Part shown: positions 1 through 11,935 of the stretch, one piece after another | How positions within the stretch are numbered: position 1 is the first letter of the stretch | How the letters are laid out: each line of letters opens with the position of its first letter | From: Trichoderma breve | Taxonomy: Eukaryota > Ascomycota > Sordariomycetes > Hypocreales > Hypocreaceae | Assembly: GCF_028502605.1 (NCBI RefSeq) | Contig: NC_079236.1 | Location: 558,001 to 622,000 of the forward strand | DNA: 64,000 nt | Reading direction: 5' to 3' | The notes under the pieces: model-generated | The model's database searches: none | Seen by the model: only the letters and a program-made list of their open reading frames with translations | What the model was told of the DNA's origin: nothing | Position numbers and translations under genes: made by a program

Positions 1-3000
1 TGATGTTCAATCCAAGGAGCCTCTGAGACACGTAGATAGTTGGTCCAGCAGGGCTCAACGTCAGTAGAATGCTCGCTGAGTGCTCCGACGAGATCGTAAC
101 GAGGAAGCTTTCGGTGACGGAACGCTGCGGAGACAGCAGATTCGTACCAGTACTTTGTGGAATGATTCCAGGCAAATGGAGGCAAGTTGGTAAGGAACTG
201 GGGTCGCTGACTCTCATTTTCCGTCATTACATGCACTCGAGAAATGTCCACTGGGTGGCCTCGTTGGGCCAGCTTTCCAATGGCATCGAGGCAGCTTCTC
301 ACAGCGTCCACATTGCGTGAGATGACAGAGATATACGGGACGTCATGCTTCAGCTTGGACCGATTCGCATCTAAAATTTGCTTCAAGGGGCCTTGGAGTG
401 CCGAATGCGGGCCAATCTCGACAATGAGGTCAACGAACTGAGAGCTACCAGCAGTACGCTTCTTAGTCGGATTGTACTCGATAGCAGCCTCCACGGCCTG
501 ACTGAACCGTACCGGGCTGACCATGTTTGACACCCAGTATGAGGGCGCGGCAAGTGCAGCGTTGTCAATCACCTTGCCTGTGACACTGGAGAACATGACC
601 GTCTTTGCGGACGACTCAGATGGACGCAAACCGTTCAATGACTGCAAGTAGTCTTTTGCAATCAACTCCATATGAGGAGAGTGATAGGCCGTCTTGACAG
701 CGAGCCTTCGATTAAAGATTTTCGCTTCTTCGAGTGCATTTTGAACTTGGATTATGGCTGCCGAGTCTCCGGATAGGGTCACGCTTGAAGGGCTGTTAAT
801 GCAAGCAACAACAACACTGCCGTGTTTGGCGTCGACTTCTGCCAGGTAGGGTGCAACCTCAGTCTCTCCAAGTCCGACAGCAAGCATAGAGCCCTCTTTT
901 TCTATGCCGCTAGACAGGCGACCACGGTGAAAGGCGATCTTCCAAGCTTCATCCCTGGTGAAAGCGCCTTTGGCATATGCGGCCTTGACAACGTTGATGA
1001 TTAGTATTTGATGATATTCAGAGCATACTCATGTTATAAAACTCACTGCAATCTCTCCACTGGAATGCCCGAGAACCACTGAAGGGCGAATATCCCACTC
1101 CGCCAAAAGGTCAATCACAGCAACTTGCAAGGCAGTACAGGCCGGCTGGCTAATTCGCGACTCGTTAATTCGTGAATCTTTTTCACTCCTTTGTAGTTCC
1201 TCTGTATATGCAGAATTAATATGATGAGACTGAAACAAGAAAAAAAGCAGAAATGCCTCAGCCGAATTCACTTACCAAGAAGGTCCCAATCGCTCCCGAT
1301 ACTCTTGAAGTAGTCAGTCGCATCCTGCAAGCTCTTCCTAAATGACTCATATGCTAGCAGTTCGCGACCCATGGCAAACCATTGAGCTCCCTGGCCGGTG
1401 AAGACGAAGTATAAGACAGGAGTTTGCGACGATCGCACCGGCTTAGGGCTCTTCTTCAAGGCCGAGATGAGCTCTTCAGTGGATGATGCAACAGTGTACG
1501 CCTTCCAAGAGAGCCTAGATCGACCAGCAGCCAGTGTATGAGACAGATTGCCGAGGAAGTTGATGTCCGTTCTCTGCTGTGACTCTAGATGCTTGAGCAG
1601 TTGTGTCGCTGTGCGTTCGATACCGGCTTGCTCGTTTGATGACCACATGAACAGTTTGGGCGACGATGTATCTACTGGTTTCTCCTCACCACTGATGGAC
1701 TCAGACGTGGCCGAACTGTTGTCAGTGGCCTCACCAGCATCACTGCTGTTGCTGCTGCTGTCTTCAGAGCTTGCACTCTCTTCTGACAACGGTTCCGGAG
1801 ATACAAGAGTGTTGTGCGCCCCATTCAGCCCTCGGGTTTCTAGGTAGTGATAAGCGTCGTCTAGAATGCAGTGGGCATTAGTGCCGCCGTATCCAAAAGA
1901 ATTGATACTGGCGCGACGAAGACCGCTCTCTCTCCAAGGCTGAAGCTTTGTTGACACCTCAAGGCCCCATTTCTCCAATGGGATACGGGGGTTCGCTTTT
2001 TCAAACCAGAGGTTTGGAGGAATCAACGCCCGTTCCAGTGCAAACACAGCCTTGATCAGTCCGGCTAGACCACTGGCTCCTTCCATGTGGCCAATATTTG
2101 TTTTGACTGATCCTATCAAGAGAGGGCTATCTTTAGGCCTGGTGGCGCCGATCGTGGCAGCAATGGCAGCACATTCGAGAGGATCACCAGCCGCGGTACC
2201 TATCCAGAATCATTATTAGTAACGGACCCAAATAAACAGGAAGCGAAATGTTAATAAACTTACCAGTACCGTGAGCCTCGAAATAGCCCGTCTCCTCAAA
2301 TGGTAATCCCGCAGTTTTGTATGTGTATCTGATGAGATCTTCCTGAGCTTTTGCCGAAGGCAGCGTGATTCCTGGGGTCTTTCCGTCTTGGTTGACTCCT
2401 GTGCCTCGAATAACGGCTCTGATCGTATCACCATCCCGCAGAGCATCTTCAAGGGCCTTAATCACGACGACTGTGGCGCCTTCACCACGCGCGTAGCCAT
2501 TTGCCTTGTGATCAAATGACTGAGATTTGCTATCAGGGCTAAGGAAATGCAGAGATGTCATGGCAATCTGCATTTCTGGCATAAGTATTAGATTTGTGCC
2601 TCCGACCATGGCCTAATTCCAGTTTCGTTAGCATAGCTTCATAGACAATACACGCCATTTTTCTTACAGATCTTGTCTCTCCAGACCGGATACTCTGACA
2701 GGCAAGGTGTAGTGCAACTAGTGAAGAAGAGCAGGCAGTATCTAAACTGAGACTAGGTCCCTTCAGATCAAAAAACCAAGATAGACGGTTCGATATCATG
2801 GCAGAACCATTGCCAGTGCCTTCATACATCCTATAAAAATATTAGCTGAGATCTACTCATGGGCTGATGGAAGAAGTCTCATTGCTCACGGAATATCTTC
2901 TGCGTCATGGCCTCGTAGCGTTGCATAGTCTCTTGTGAAAGACGCCATATAGCAGGCCATCTGAGAGCCTAGCACATCTTCCATTTTCATGCCAGCTAAA

Positions 3001-3412
3001 AGCTTATTAGAGACAGAATTAAAACTATGACTTAGAGCAAGGAAGACATACCATTTTCAAGAGCTTCGTATGCAACTTCTAGTGCAAGTCTTTGTTGAGG
3101 GTCCATAGCATGGGCCTCTTTGGCTGTGATAGAAAAGAATGGAGCGTCAAAAAGAGAAACGTCTTCCTTGAGGAAGTGTCCTCCTCGGACATTCATTGTA
3201 CCTTGCCTTTCGGCATAGGGGTGATAGAACGCATCGATATTGAAACGCTCCTTTGGCACTTCAGAGAGAGCATTACGGCCATTTGAGATCATCTCCCATA
3301 ATCGATCAGGGTTTGTGGCCTCTCCTGGAAACCTACCGCCAATGCCAACAATGGCAATGGGCATCACAGCATCCTCTACAGCCATGTTGGTGGCATCATT
3401 ATGGGAAGACAT
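1..3412 (-). CDS. Highly reducing-type polyketide synthase, N-terminal part (KS-AT-DH start), cut by left window edge
   Basis: Iterative type I PKS; the N-terminal 900 or so residues are visible and the gene continues beyond base 1. The ketosynthase begins at [12 protein letters not shown] and has the active-site Cys in DTACSSS, then HGTG and the NIGH histidine. A Ser/Glu-rich linker follows, then the acyltransferase with GQGAQW and the nucleophile in GHSSG. The last visible residues, PWIEHH, look like the start of a dehydratase domain. I place introns at about 2996-3051, 2831-2889, 2613-2668, 2200-2263, 1202-1275 and 984-1046; splicing them gives a continuous frame (for example [13 protein letters not shown] across the first). 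The start is the ATG at 3412, 16 residues before the KS fold. That KR, ER, MT and ACP domains lie to the left is inferred from the family and not seen. Confidence 0.95.
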
Positions 3413-4798
3413 GCTTTAGAGAAACCAAGAAAAAAGGCAGAAGAATTAGGATCCTAGTTGAGATCAACGAACAGGATATTCTCTTAGTTTGCAAATGGGC
3501 GTGACTACATGTAGATTCAGGGGCACTATGTATTATATGTGTGTTCTCTCAAGGGACCTCGCAGAAGACAGCCGCACAGTCTACGCTCGCAATTGCAAGT
3601 CCGAGAAACAGGCTCATGAGTGTGTGTCAGAAAATAGGTCGAATCCAAGCCGTTACCCGCAATCCTGGCGATTTACTGTAGAAGTCTTACGTACCCCATT
3701 CTCCGCAACAACGGATTCTGTTTGATGCGTTTCGGCGTATCCCAATTCGTTTAAAAAACAACAACCAACTCATTACTTCATGGGATGCGGCGGGGTACTC
3801 CACATCTCATGAATGCTCATAAATGCTCATGAATGAAACGATAGATACCAAAGGAAGCTGACCATGCATGATTACCGACAGGGGCATGCTCTTTGACATG
3901 GCTTTTACTTTCATAAGGATAAGCCTATTTGACAAGGATGGTGGATGGACCAGTGAGCTCAATGCTCAACTAGATCCAGCTTAAAATTTTCGTAGTATAA
4001 GCGGTAACAAACTGGTTTCCAGGGATAACTTGGACATATACCCAGCGCAAGAGTTGTATCAACAACTTCACAATTCAACATACATCAAGCCATCTTATTT
4101 AACAACTTGTAAAAACACATTTAAAGTCTACTAGTTGCTGAGTTATGCTGGGCGGTTATTAGTTAATCGCTTTTGATATAGTACCGCTAAGCCTCCGAAG
4201 CACTGACTTTTGAACCCTGAGAGTGCCATCTCGGCGGCGGCGGGCCGAGGTGTGCATAGATGCGTAGATGAATCCTACGGCGATCATGAGTTCTTCACAG
4301 TGGCGTGACATCGCCTTTGATCCTTCTGAAAAGTATCGCTCAATGAGCCAACAGATGTTAGAGGAAGGCGTCTACTTCATCTAAACAAGTGGGGTTTTCT
4401 TCAGCCCCTGCTAGGAGAGCGTATTCATTCATTCTATCGATTCTGACATATGTACCATCAATAATCATCCACCCCAACAGGGATGAAGATTACATATTAG
4501 CCGTTAAAAGAAGAATACGTACTCGGAGTAGGCAACCGGCCAGAGGCAAGCCGTAAAAAGTGGAACCAATAGATACCCGGAAATAATTTGAACTCTCCCA
4601 TGCCTAACGAGAGAGGTTCTTTAGCCACTAGTTGACTGAATATCTTGGAAACGAAACTTTAATAGGACTCATCTCACAAGAATTGTACATACATTTCCTA
4701 ATAAGTTCAAGACGAATCAACAATTTCAGAGCACTCTAATGTTGCACAACGCAAACATCTAATATAATAAGTCTTTACTCAAGACAACAGCATTTAGA
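3413..4798. other. Intergenic region upstream of the PKS
   Basis: No supported gene. It contains the PKS promoter on the left and the 3' flank of the hydrolase gene on the right. Only short ORFs without recognisable domains occur. A short GC-rich CGG-type run lies near 4232-4245. Confidence 0.6.
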
Positions 4799-5688
4799 CT
4801 AGTTGTGGAAGAGCATGCGATCCACGGCCCATTGTATGGCTTCCGCAGTTTTGGTAACCGTCCGTAAGTCCCTGGGTAATTGATGGCCGCCATCGTGAGT
4901 CACAACCTGCGAGATCTTAGGGTCACAAATGGCTGCTAGATCCCGTCCCTGATTCGCATAATCGTCTTTAAACCCAACCACGTGGACAGTGGGAATGTTG
5001 ATAAGCACACCATGAACGGAAGAATGGTAGCGAAGCAGGACGTCGATACTCTGCTGCCCCAAATCGCTCAAATGGGTTCTTCTTGCCTGGAACTCTTGAA
5101 TGACACCAATTGACCGGTAGTCAGTCTTCCAATCAGTGCCATCATCAGGAACCAGAGACCCGCCTTCCAGGGCATCATAACGGTCAATTTTAATATCATC
5201 AACAGTGCCTTCGTATGATAGACGCAGCCTTCCAGCAGAGAGGTCAAACGGCCCTGTGGCGGACAGAAAGATGGCGACTTTGAAGAGCTCCTGATGGGGG
5301 TTCAATTTAGCTTCATGAGCAATGACGGTAGCTGCCACTGCTGCTCCTTGCGAAAATCCAATGACTCCATCAAAGGGTCCTTCTTCAAGTACGACCTCCT
5401 TGACTAAGTCAACTGCGCGCTGCACGTCATCAGGGACGGGCTCGCCATGGAAACATAGGAAAGGGCCTGGAAAGATTGATTCAACTCCTAACAATGACAC
5501 GATCAGATGGTTGTCCCGATAATCATGCAAGTTGTGTAATCAGACTCACCAGGGGCAGGCTCCGCATTCATTTCACCATCCAGAAATTCAAATTCCCAGT
5601 CTGATGGGAGGCGAGCAAGAAGCGGATCAAGCTGTGCCTTGAGAATTTGCGAGTTGGTCCCATGACCGTGAAGGCAAAGGAAACGCAT
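4799..5688 (-). CDS. FSH1-family serine hydrolase (LovG-like thioesterase)
   Basis: Alpha/beta hydrolase of the FSH1 family, two exons with an intron at about 5489-5549 (GTGAGT...TTAG). The N-terminus FLCLHGHGTN is the typical first strand and oxyanion loop. The nucleophile Ser is in GFSQGAA, the Asp is probably in GFKDDYA and the His is in DGGHQLP. At about 276 residues it has normal family length. In fungal clusters such enzymes (LovG in lovastatin synthesis is the known example) release the chain from a highly reducing PKS that lacks its own thioesterase, or clear stalled intermediates. Lying between the PKS and a P450 it is very probably part of this cluster, but whether it releases product or hydrolyses an ester cannot be told here. 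Confidence 0.9.
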
Positions 5689-6605
5689 TGCGGATGTTGT
5701 GAGTTTCTGTCAAGGCTTGAGTGAAAGTATTGGTTCTAAACAGTTCGTACACTTGATTTAGAAATGTCTTTACAAAGGAAATCGTAGTTGTGTCCTATGT
5801 AGTATCGTTGAGCAGGTATCTAAAGAGTGACTTTCTGTCTTTGAGTTTGAGAGGTGGAGTTTGAGAGCACAACCCTGCAGGTAAGATCTTACCAATGTTA
5901 CGTAGACATGGACATGAACATTCCGGATGAATTCAAGGAGGGTGTGTCCAGCAGCGCTTGAGCGCGTTTGAAAAGCAACCTATCATATAGATTCTAAACT
6001 TCGGAATGAGTCCGATTACGTTGTAGGATGTGTCAACGGGTAATTTGTGGTAAGACCGCATAACGCACACTTACGAAAGTCGTCACTGCTCATATTGACA
6101 ACCAACATCATCCAGATCGAAACTTGAGCGAAACTGAGCTGATATGGGCCTGATTCGTAGGCCATCCTCGGCCAATTGCGGGCCGCGGACTGATCCTCCC
6201 GAACCCCCCGTCAGATGGTGTGTGGTATGCCTGATGGATCAGAACCCTTGCCTTGCGCTAATTCAGGACTCCTCGAATGTTTGGCCTGAAGATTCCTCCA
6301 CAATCTGACCCAATATGCGGAGCATTTGGATGTAGCGCCCGCCAAACACAAACAGGGATGAGTGATATGTGATGTAGCTCTCTAGGGATGGGGTGCTGGG
6401 TATTAATATTGTACGCTTTAAAGTAGAGAGATTCACAATCCAGTTTCGCCATGCACCCCAGTAGCAACAACTAGAAGCTGAAAGCTTACATGGTTCCCAA
6501 TAATAATCTCAAAGAGGCCGCAACTGCGTGTGGTATTATTTATTCTTCCGCACATAATACATGCTGAACGATTGGAAGCACATCGCTGCTCCCTCGTCAG
6601 CAGAT
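5689..6605. promoter_or_regulatory. Divergent promoter region between hydrolase and P450
   Basis: The hydrolase starts leftward at 5688 and the P450 rightward at about 6606, so this 0.9 kb must hold both promoters. No other gene is supported. I did not find a convincing repeated regulator site. Confidence 0.5.
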
Positions 6606-8377
6606 ATGGCGATCCCGCTGGTTCTCTTCCTTCCTTTGCTTCTAGTAGCCTGGGCAGTTGTCGTGGCCACCTATCGACTCACATTTCACCCGTTAGCTAG
6701 GATTCCTGGACCAAAGCTAGCAGCTATAACGCAGCTCTACCAGACGTTTTACAGCTATTACAATAACCAAAGTCGCTTTTACCAAAAGGTCGAGAGCCTC
6801 CACGCGAAATATGGCCCTGTAGTTCGCATTACGCCAGACGAAGTCTCTCTTAGTGACCCCGAGAATTACAGTACTATCTATCATGTAGGAACCAAATATG
6901 GGAAGCCAGATGCCTATTATCATGTCTTTCAGGCTCCTGGTTCATTCTTCACAGCTGCTGACAACCGAGAGCACGCAAAACGGCGTGCTCCAGTGAACCC
7001 ATTCTTCTCTCGAAAAGGTGTCCTGGAGTTGGAACCTGTAGTTCAAGAGAAGGCAAAACTTTTGCTTTCAAAACTACGCAAAGACCTAGATCAGGCTAGC
7101 GAGACACCTGGTGGGTTTGTTGAACTTCAAGATCTCTACAGTGCCATCAGCATAGACGTGGCCAGCGATTACTCGTTTGATGACTGCTATGACACATTGG
7201 AGAAGGAAGGCTATGGTCGGGATTTCTCAGATATGGTTCTTGGCCTTTTGACGTCTTTTTGGTTCTTTATGCAGTTCAAAACCATTGAATCATTGGCTCT
7301 ATCCCTACCAACCTGGATCTCGTCTGCGTTGAGTCCTGCACTCAAAGAGTATAACAAGTTAGTCAAGGTAAGAGTCTTTTATTATCTGTGGCTTTCAATA
7401 TTTGCTCCCTATTCACATAAAGGTAGGGAGTCCGTCAGAATATCACCAATGTGAAGACGCAGACTCTATCTCAGCGAGAAAAATCTCAAAAGAGGTCTAT
7501 TTTCCACGAACTGCTGTCAGCAGATCCCAATCGAACCGTTGATGATATGACCGACATTGCTTTGTCGATTGTTGTGGCAGCTGCAGCCGCCACAAGCAAT
7601 ACATTGGGCATTCTGTCATATAACGTTATCAGCAACCCCGACATATATCGTCGCTTACGAGCAGAGCTTTTGGAAGCTTATCCGGACGATACGCAAGAGA
7701 TGAAGTGGATAACATTAGAAAAGCTACCATACTTGGTGAGAATTGTCGTTTCAAATGAGATTTTACCATCTTTGAACTTTTCAGACTAACGCGACCTTCG
7801 TTTTCCGAGCATAGACAGCAGTTATCAAAGAGTCGCTCCGCTTGGCGTACGGAGTCATCGGAAGGCTACCACGTGTAGTCCCTGCGGGGGGCGCCAACTT
7901 CAACGGTTATTTTCTTCCAGCTGGTGTAAGTACGTGAGTCCGATGATCAAAATAAATAGCTCTAAGAAAAAGAAATTCTAGACCACGGTTGGTATGTCAA
8001 GTTGGATGATGCACCGAACCACGTCTGCCTTCCCAGAGCCTGATAAATTTGACCCCGAGCGATGGCTAGATCCAGAGGGATCAAGCAAGCAGCACAAGTA
8101 TCTGGTAGCGTTTGGAAAGGACAGTCGACAGTGCATTGGAATGCCGTAAGTTATCTTGTTCTCTCTATTCGGCCCTTGCTTTTAGGTTAACCTGGGTTCA
8201 TTGATTAGTTTGGCATACTGTGAGTTATACGTCACGGTCGCGACTGTCTTCCGCAACTTTGCCGATCTTGAGATTCGGGGTACCAAGCCTAGCGATCTAG
8301 TGTTTAATGACTATTTCTCGGGTTATCATCCAGCAACAGCGACGCCTCTGCGAGTGGCACGACGAGAGTCTACGTAG
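6606..8377 (+). CDS. Cytochrome P450 monooxygenase (Tri4-like microsomal type)
   Basis: Membrane-anchored P450 with five exons. The N-terminus is one hydrophobic helix followed by FHPLARIPGPK and KYGPVVRITPDEV, as in trichodiene oxygenase-like fungal P450s. Further marks are the ExxR motif in KESLRL, the PERW motif in DPERWLD, and the heme loop FGKDSRQCIG with the Cys ligand. Introns at about 7368-7426, 7736-7814, 7926-7981 and 8146-8208 restore a single frame. The ATG at 6606 starts directly before the membrane helix; an in-frame ATG at 6561 would add 15 residues. Likely role: oxidative tailoring of the polyketide made by the neighbouring PKS. The exact substrate is unknown. Confidence 0.93.
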
Positions 8378-8554
8378 TGGTGAATGAGTCTAAAAACTGA
8401 AAATCATGTCGACTAAGAGAAAAGACTCAACGGAAGGGTATATATAGTCTATTGTACGTTATATCCGATGTAACCACTAGCATAATGGAATACAAAGGAG
8501 ATGGTTAAAGGATAATACGCAATTGCAACTCCCACTACAATAAAACAAGGGAGT

Positions 8555-8587
<33 letters not shown>

Positions 8588-9483
8588 TAGCCTTTTTAAT
8601 GCAATTCATTACTACTAAGCTCTAAGTATGGATCAGTGGACTGGCTTGGTAGAATTTATGACTTGTTGCTTGACATCGTCTTAGGATATTTAAATATACA
8701 AAGCCCTTGCTAATCGTAGAGATGTCGAGTATATATACTAGCTGAGCCGCTCTTTTTGCTCTCATTGGCAACTAGCTTGCGTCCTAATGATTTACAAGGT
8801 ATGAAGCCTTTGAGAGCCACACGCCAAGGGCACTCATCAACCTCATGACCTCTCAAGGTAGATGCTCGTGAGGTCTTACCCTACGATAGCAAGGGGCGTA
8901 GAAAAAAAAAGAGGGACTTCGAGAATTGATCAGCATACTGGAACAGGCAACCCGCGCATACCCACCACACTAAACCCGTCTGGCATGATGGTCGTATTCT
9001 CATGTAAACACATGTTGGCTAGTTTGTGGTCCCTGCTTTTTTACAAACCGCTTGGGTGGTCAGCATGCATATCCCGGCCCGCTATGGAGTTCATGGCTTC
9101 GAGTTGTCTAATCAAATCCAGAATGAAATACGAGTACAGCGAGTCAACGAGTCAAGTTAGTTCAGCTTGTTTATGTAAAGTCTCTTTGACAGGTATTAGT
9201 GGACAAAGCCAGGGCCGATGTGACAGAGAGTAGTAGTCAATGTACACATTGATGTAACCCCGTTCAAGTTTAACCAACAGCCAACTGTTACAGAGCCTAC
9301 ACACTTTGTTGGGAGTCTCAGAGTGTGTACTTTTGCGTTGTATTTTACACTTCCTACCTCATCGCTGCCTCAGGCTGATTTACCTCTTCCGCATTTGCCC
9401 ATCACTCCTTTACATGCCTAAACCTGTGTTCGTCGCCAGAGAATTTTCTCATGCCACAGCTCTGCCAGGGCGACTTGTGAACA
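8378..9483. other. Intergenic region between P450 and MFS transporter
   Basis: No supported gene. It contains the T21-A13 tract described separately and the transporter promoter. The small ORF at 8862-9233 has no recognisable domain. Confidence 0.6.
8554..8587. repeat. Homopolymer T(21)A(13) tract
   Basis: Twenty-one T followed directly by thirteen A, able to fold as an AT hairpin. It lies about 180 bp downstream of the P450 stop. It could be an expanded tract in the 3' flank or the tail of a lost retroelement; no target-site duplication or element body is evident. Confidence 0.8.
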
Positions 9484-11154
9484 ATGCCTCCGGACGATCA
9501 AAATCAGGCCATGGCGTCTAATACCCAAATCGTCCCTGTCGAATCAAAGCCAAAACACAGTTGGCGATTCTGGGCCATCTTCCCCGGCCTATGCTTTGCC
9601 ATCTTGCTTGCCGGCCTCGATACTTCGATCGTCGCAACATCGCTGCCAACCATATCTGCCGACCTCAATTCAGGAGCCTTGTATATATGGATCATCAATG
9701 GCTATTTCCTGGCGACGGCTGCGGTACAGCCACTCTTCGGTCAAGCGTCGGACATCTTTGGACGCCGCATCCCCATGCTTGTGTCCATCTCCCTCTTCAC
9801 ACTCGGCAGTGGACTCTGCGGCGGAGCCAAAGATACCCCAATGTTGATTGCCGCTCGACTGGTACAGGGGATTGGAGGAGGCGGTTTGTTCGTCATGGTT
9901 GACATTATCGTGGCAGATCTGGTCGCTCTGCGCGATAGGCAAAAATACATGTCCGTTATAATGGCCACATTCGCTTTGGGCACCTTCATTGGGCCTATTA
10001 TTGGCGGTGTTATCGTCACGGATATCTCATGGCGCTGGGTGTTCTATATCAATCTGCCGATCGGTGGAACAGCGTTGTTGCTTGTCTTTCTGTTCCTCCG
10101 CGTCCATTATAAGCGTGAAGGCACGCTCCTTGCCCGTCTACGCCGTGTCGACTTGCCCGGAAATGCGCTTTTGATGAGCGCTGTTGTCTCAATTCTGATT
10201 GCTCTAACTTGGGGCGGTACACTGTATGCATGGGATTCATACCATGTTCTTGTTCCGCTCCTAATTGGAGCTGCAGGACTTGTGCTCTTCTATTTCCACC
10301 AGAAATACCTAGCGGTCGAGGCGACGATGCCTATCCGAGTCTATAGCAACAGTGTTTCGCTGCTTGCTTACATACTAACATTCCTCCACGGCATTGAGAT
10401 GAGCTGGCTTAGCTTCTTTCTCCCCGTCTACTTCCAGGTTCTTCTCGAGGCCAGTCCACTTAAATCTGGAGTGAACTTGCTAGCAATTGTGATCCCCCTG
10501 ATGCCAGCTGGTATAGCCGGGGGGTTAACGATTGCCAAAACTGGTCGCTATAAGCCAACAATGGTGGCAGGCTACGCCCTCCTTTCCATTGGTGTCGGCT
10601 GTCTCACAATCCTGGATTCGCATTCGTCCACAGCAAAATGGGTCATCTTTCAGATAATTGCTGGTGTTGGAGGAGGACTAGCCTTGACGGCAACATTGCC
10701 AGCTGTGCAGGCGCCCCTTGCGGAATCTGATGTTGCTGTTGCTACAGCATCTTGGGCTTTTGTACGCAGTTTCGGCTCAATCTGGGGCGCAGCCATCCCG
10801 TCGGCTGTATTCAACTCTCGCGTCGATAATCTTCTCGATACAATAAGTGATCCGGCGACCCGAGAAATCATGAAGCGAGGCGGCGCATATCAACACGCGA
10901 CGGCAGACTTCATGTCTTCTTTCAATGGCACGCTGAAACAAGAATTGGTTCACGTATACACAGAGGGCATCAAGGAGTCGTGGCAGGTGCTTATAGCATT
11001 TGCTGTTGTCGCCGTCCCTATCGCTTTATTTATCCGTGAGGTCCCTCTTCGACAAGAATTAGTCACGGAATTTGGGCTCGACGAATCTGAGAAGAAAGAA
11101 GGCTCCGGCAACGATGAAACGGAGTTGGTGACGGGACCAGTCACCCGCGAATAA
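9484..11154 (+). CDS. MFS drug/metabolite exporter, DHA2 (14-TM) family
   Basis: A single 556-residue exon encoding a major facilitator of the drug:H+ antiporter-2 type. The family pattern LDTSIVATSLPTI lies in TM1, followed by a GRR loop motif (SDIFGRRIP), the antiporter motif region GTFIGPIIGG with SWRWVFYINLPIGG, and alternating hydrophobic segments to about residue 520. The C-terminal tail is charged and cytosolic. The ATG at 9484 is used; a second in-frame Met nine residues on (MASNTQ) could be the true start. The gene sits between the cluster P450 and an AflR-type regulator, so export of the polyketide (self-protection) is the likely role. Substrate is inferred from position only. Confidence 0.95.
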   Translation: MPPDDQNQAMASNTQIVPVESKPKHSWRFWAIFPGLCFAILLAGLDTSIVATSLPTISADLNSGALYIWIINGYFLATAAVQPLFGQASDIFGRRIPMLVSISLFTLGSGLCGGAKDTPMLIAARLVQGIGGGGLFVMVDIIVADLVALRDRQKYMSVIMATFALGTFIGPIIGGVIVTDISWRWVFYINLPIGGTALLLVFLFLRVHYKREGTLLARLRRVDLPGNALLMSAVVSILIALTWGGTLYAWDSYHVLVPLLIGAAGLVLFYFHQKYLAVEATMPIRVYSNSVSLLAYILTFLHGIEMSWLSFFLPVYFQVLLEASPLKSGVNLLAIVIPLMPAGIAGGLTIAKTGRYKPTMVAGYALLSIGVGCLTILDSHSSTAKWVIFQIIAGVGGGLALTATLPAVQAPLAESDVAVATASWAFVRSFGSIWGAAIPSAVFNSRVDNLLDTISDPATREIMKRGGAYQHATADFMSSFNGTLKQELVHVYTEGIKESWQVLIAFAVVAVPIALFIREVPLRQELVTEFGLDESEKKEGSGNDETELVTGPVTRE

Positions 11155-11935
11155 AAGTACCTTATATCGAACGTAGAATACCAAACACATCTCCACTCCC
11201 CTAACGATTTACTCTAGCCCTATGACTTCATTTGTCGCTCAATATGAAAGCAGAGATTGCTCTTTATGGTTATATTGCGAGACCTACTACAACATGTCTC
11301 CTCCAATGTCACCGGTCAGGAAAATGAGATTTTCTCCACAGGAGAATTGAAAAGGGAAAAAAATTCATCAGTATGTTTTCAAATCAAGATAGTGTAAGAT
11401 AGTACGAGAGAAAATAATATGTATATGGATGTTCATTGCCAGTATCTCTGATTTCCAGTTTGGTACAATTGGCATTAAAAGCTTTCGTATTTGCTATCAA
11501 AATTGCGCAGTATGAACATGTATAGTTCTATATCTTCTTCACACATCCCCTTTTTAGGTGCCGGCTATGAGTGTCGATAGCAAAGGGCAATAAACCGTTG
11601 AGTCTAAATGCCCCCTTCCTTCTACTGTGCTTCGAAGCCTCCTGTTATACTTAAGCAGATGAGGATCAGATGAAAATGAGCCTCTGCATCTTATAACAAC
11701 GATGACGTGATTTATATAGATGTGAAAAAGGTAATATAAGATCATAACTCTACCATCAATCTATCGCGATGCATCTACATAGCTGGTGCAAATCTTTCGC
11801 AATACAACGTGTGTAGGCATTCCTCCCTGAGTATATGCTATAGCCTCTGCACTCTCTCTGCCGTCATATAAGTACACCGCATTTGGCAATTGTACGCCTT
11901 CGTTTGTGAGCGTTCAAATATTTGATTGCGACTCA
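11155..11935. other. Convergent intergenic spacer
   Basis: The 3' flanks of the transporter (+) and of the Zn2Cys6 regulator (-) meet here. It is AT-rich and I see no gene. Confidence 0.6.

Noticed and set aside
69..1004. Plus-strand ORFs opposite the PKS (69-320, 822-1004 and 1548-1847)
   Set aside because: They are antisense shadows of the minus-strand AT and linker exons, which have clear motifs.
3489..3725. Short plus-strand ORF upstream of the PKS
   Set aside because: No domain, no splice support and atypical composition.
9561..10240. Alternative-frame ORFs inside the MFS gene
   Set aside because: Overprinted by the 556-codon transporter with full family motifs.
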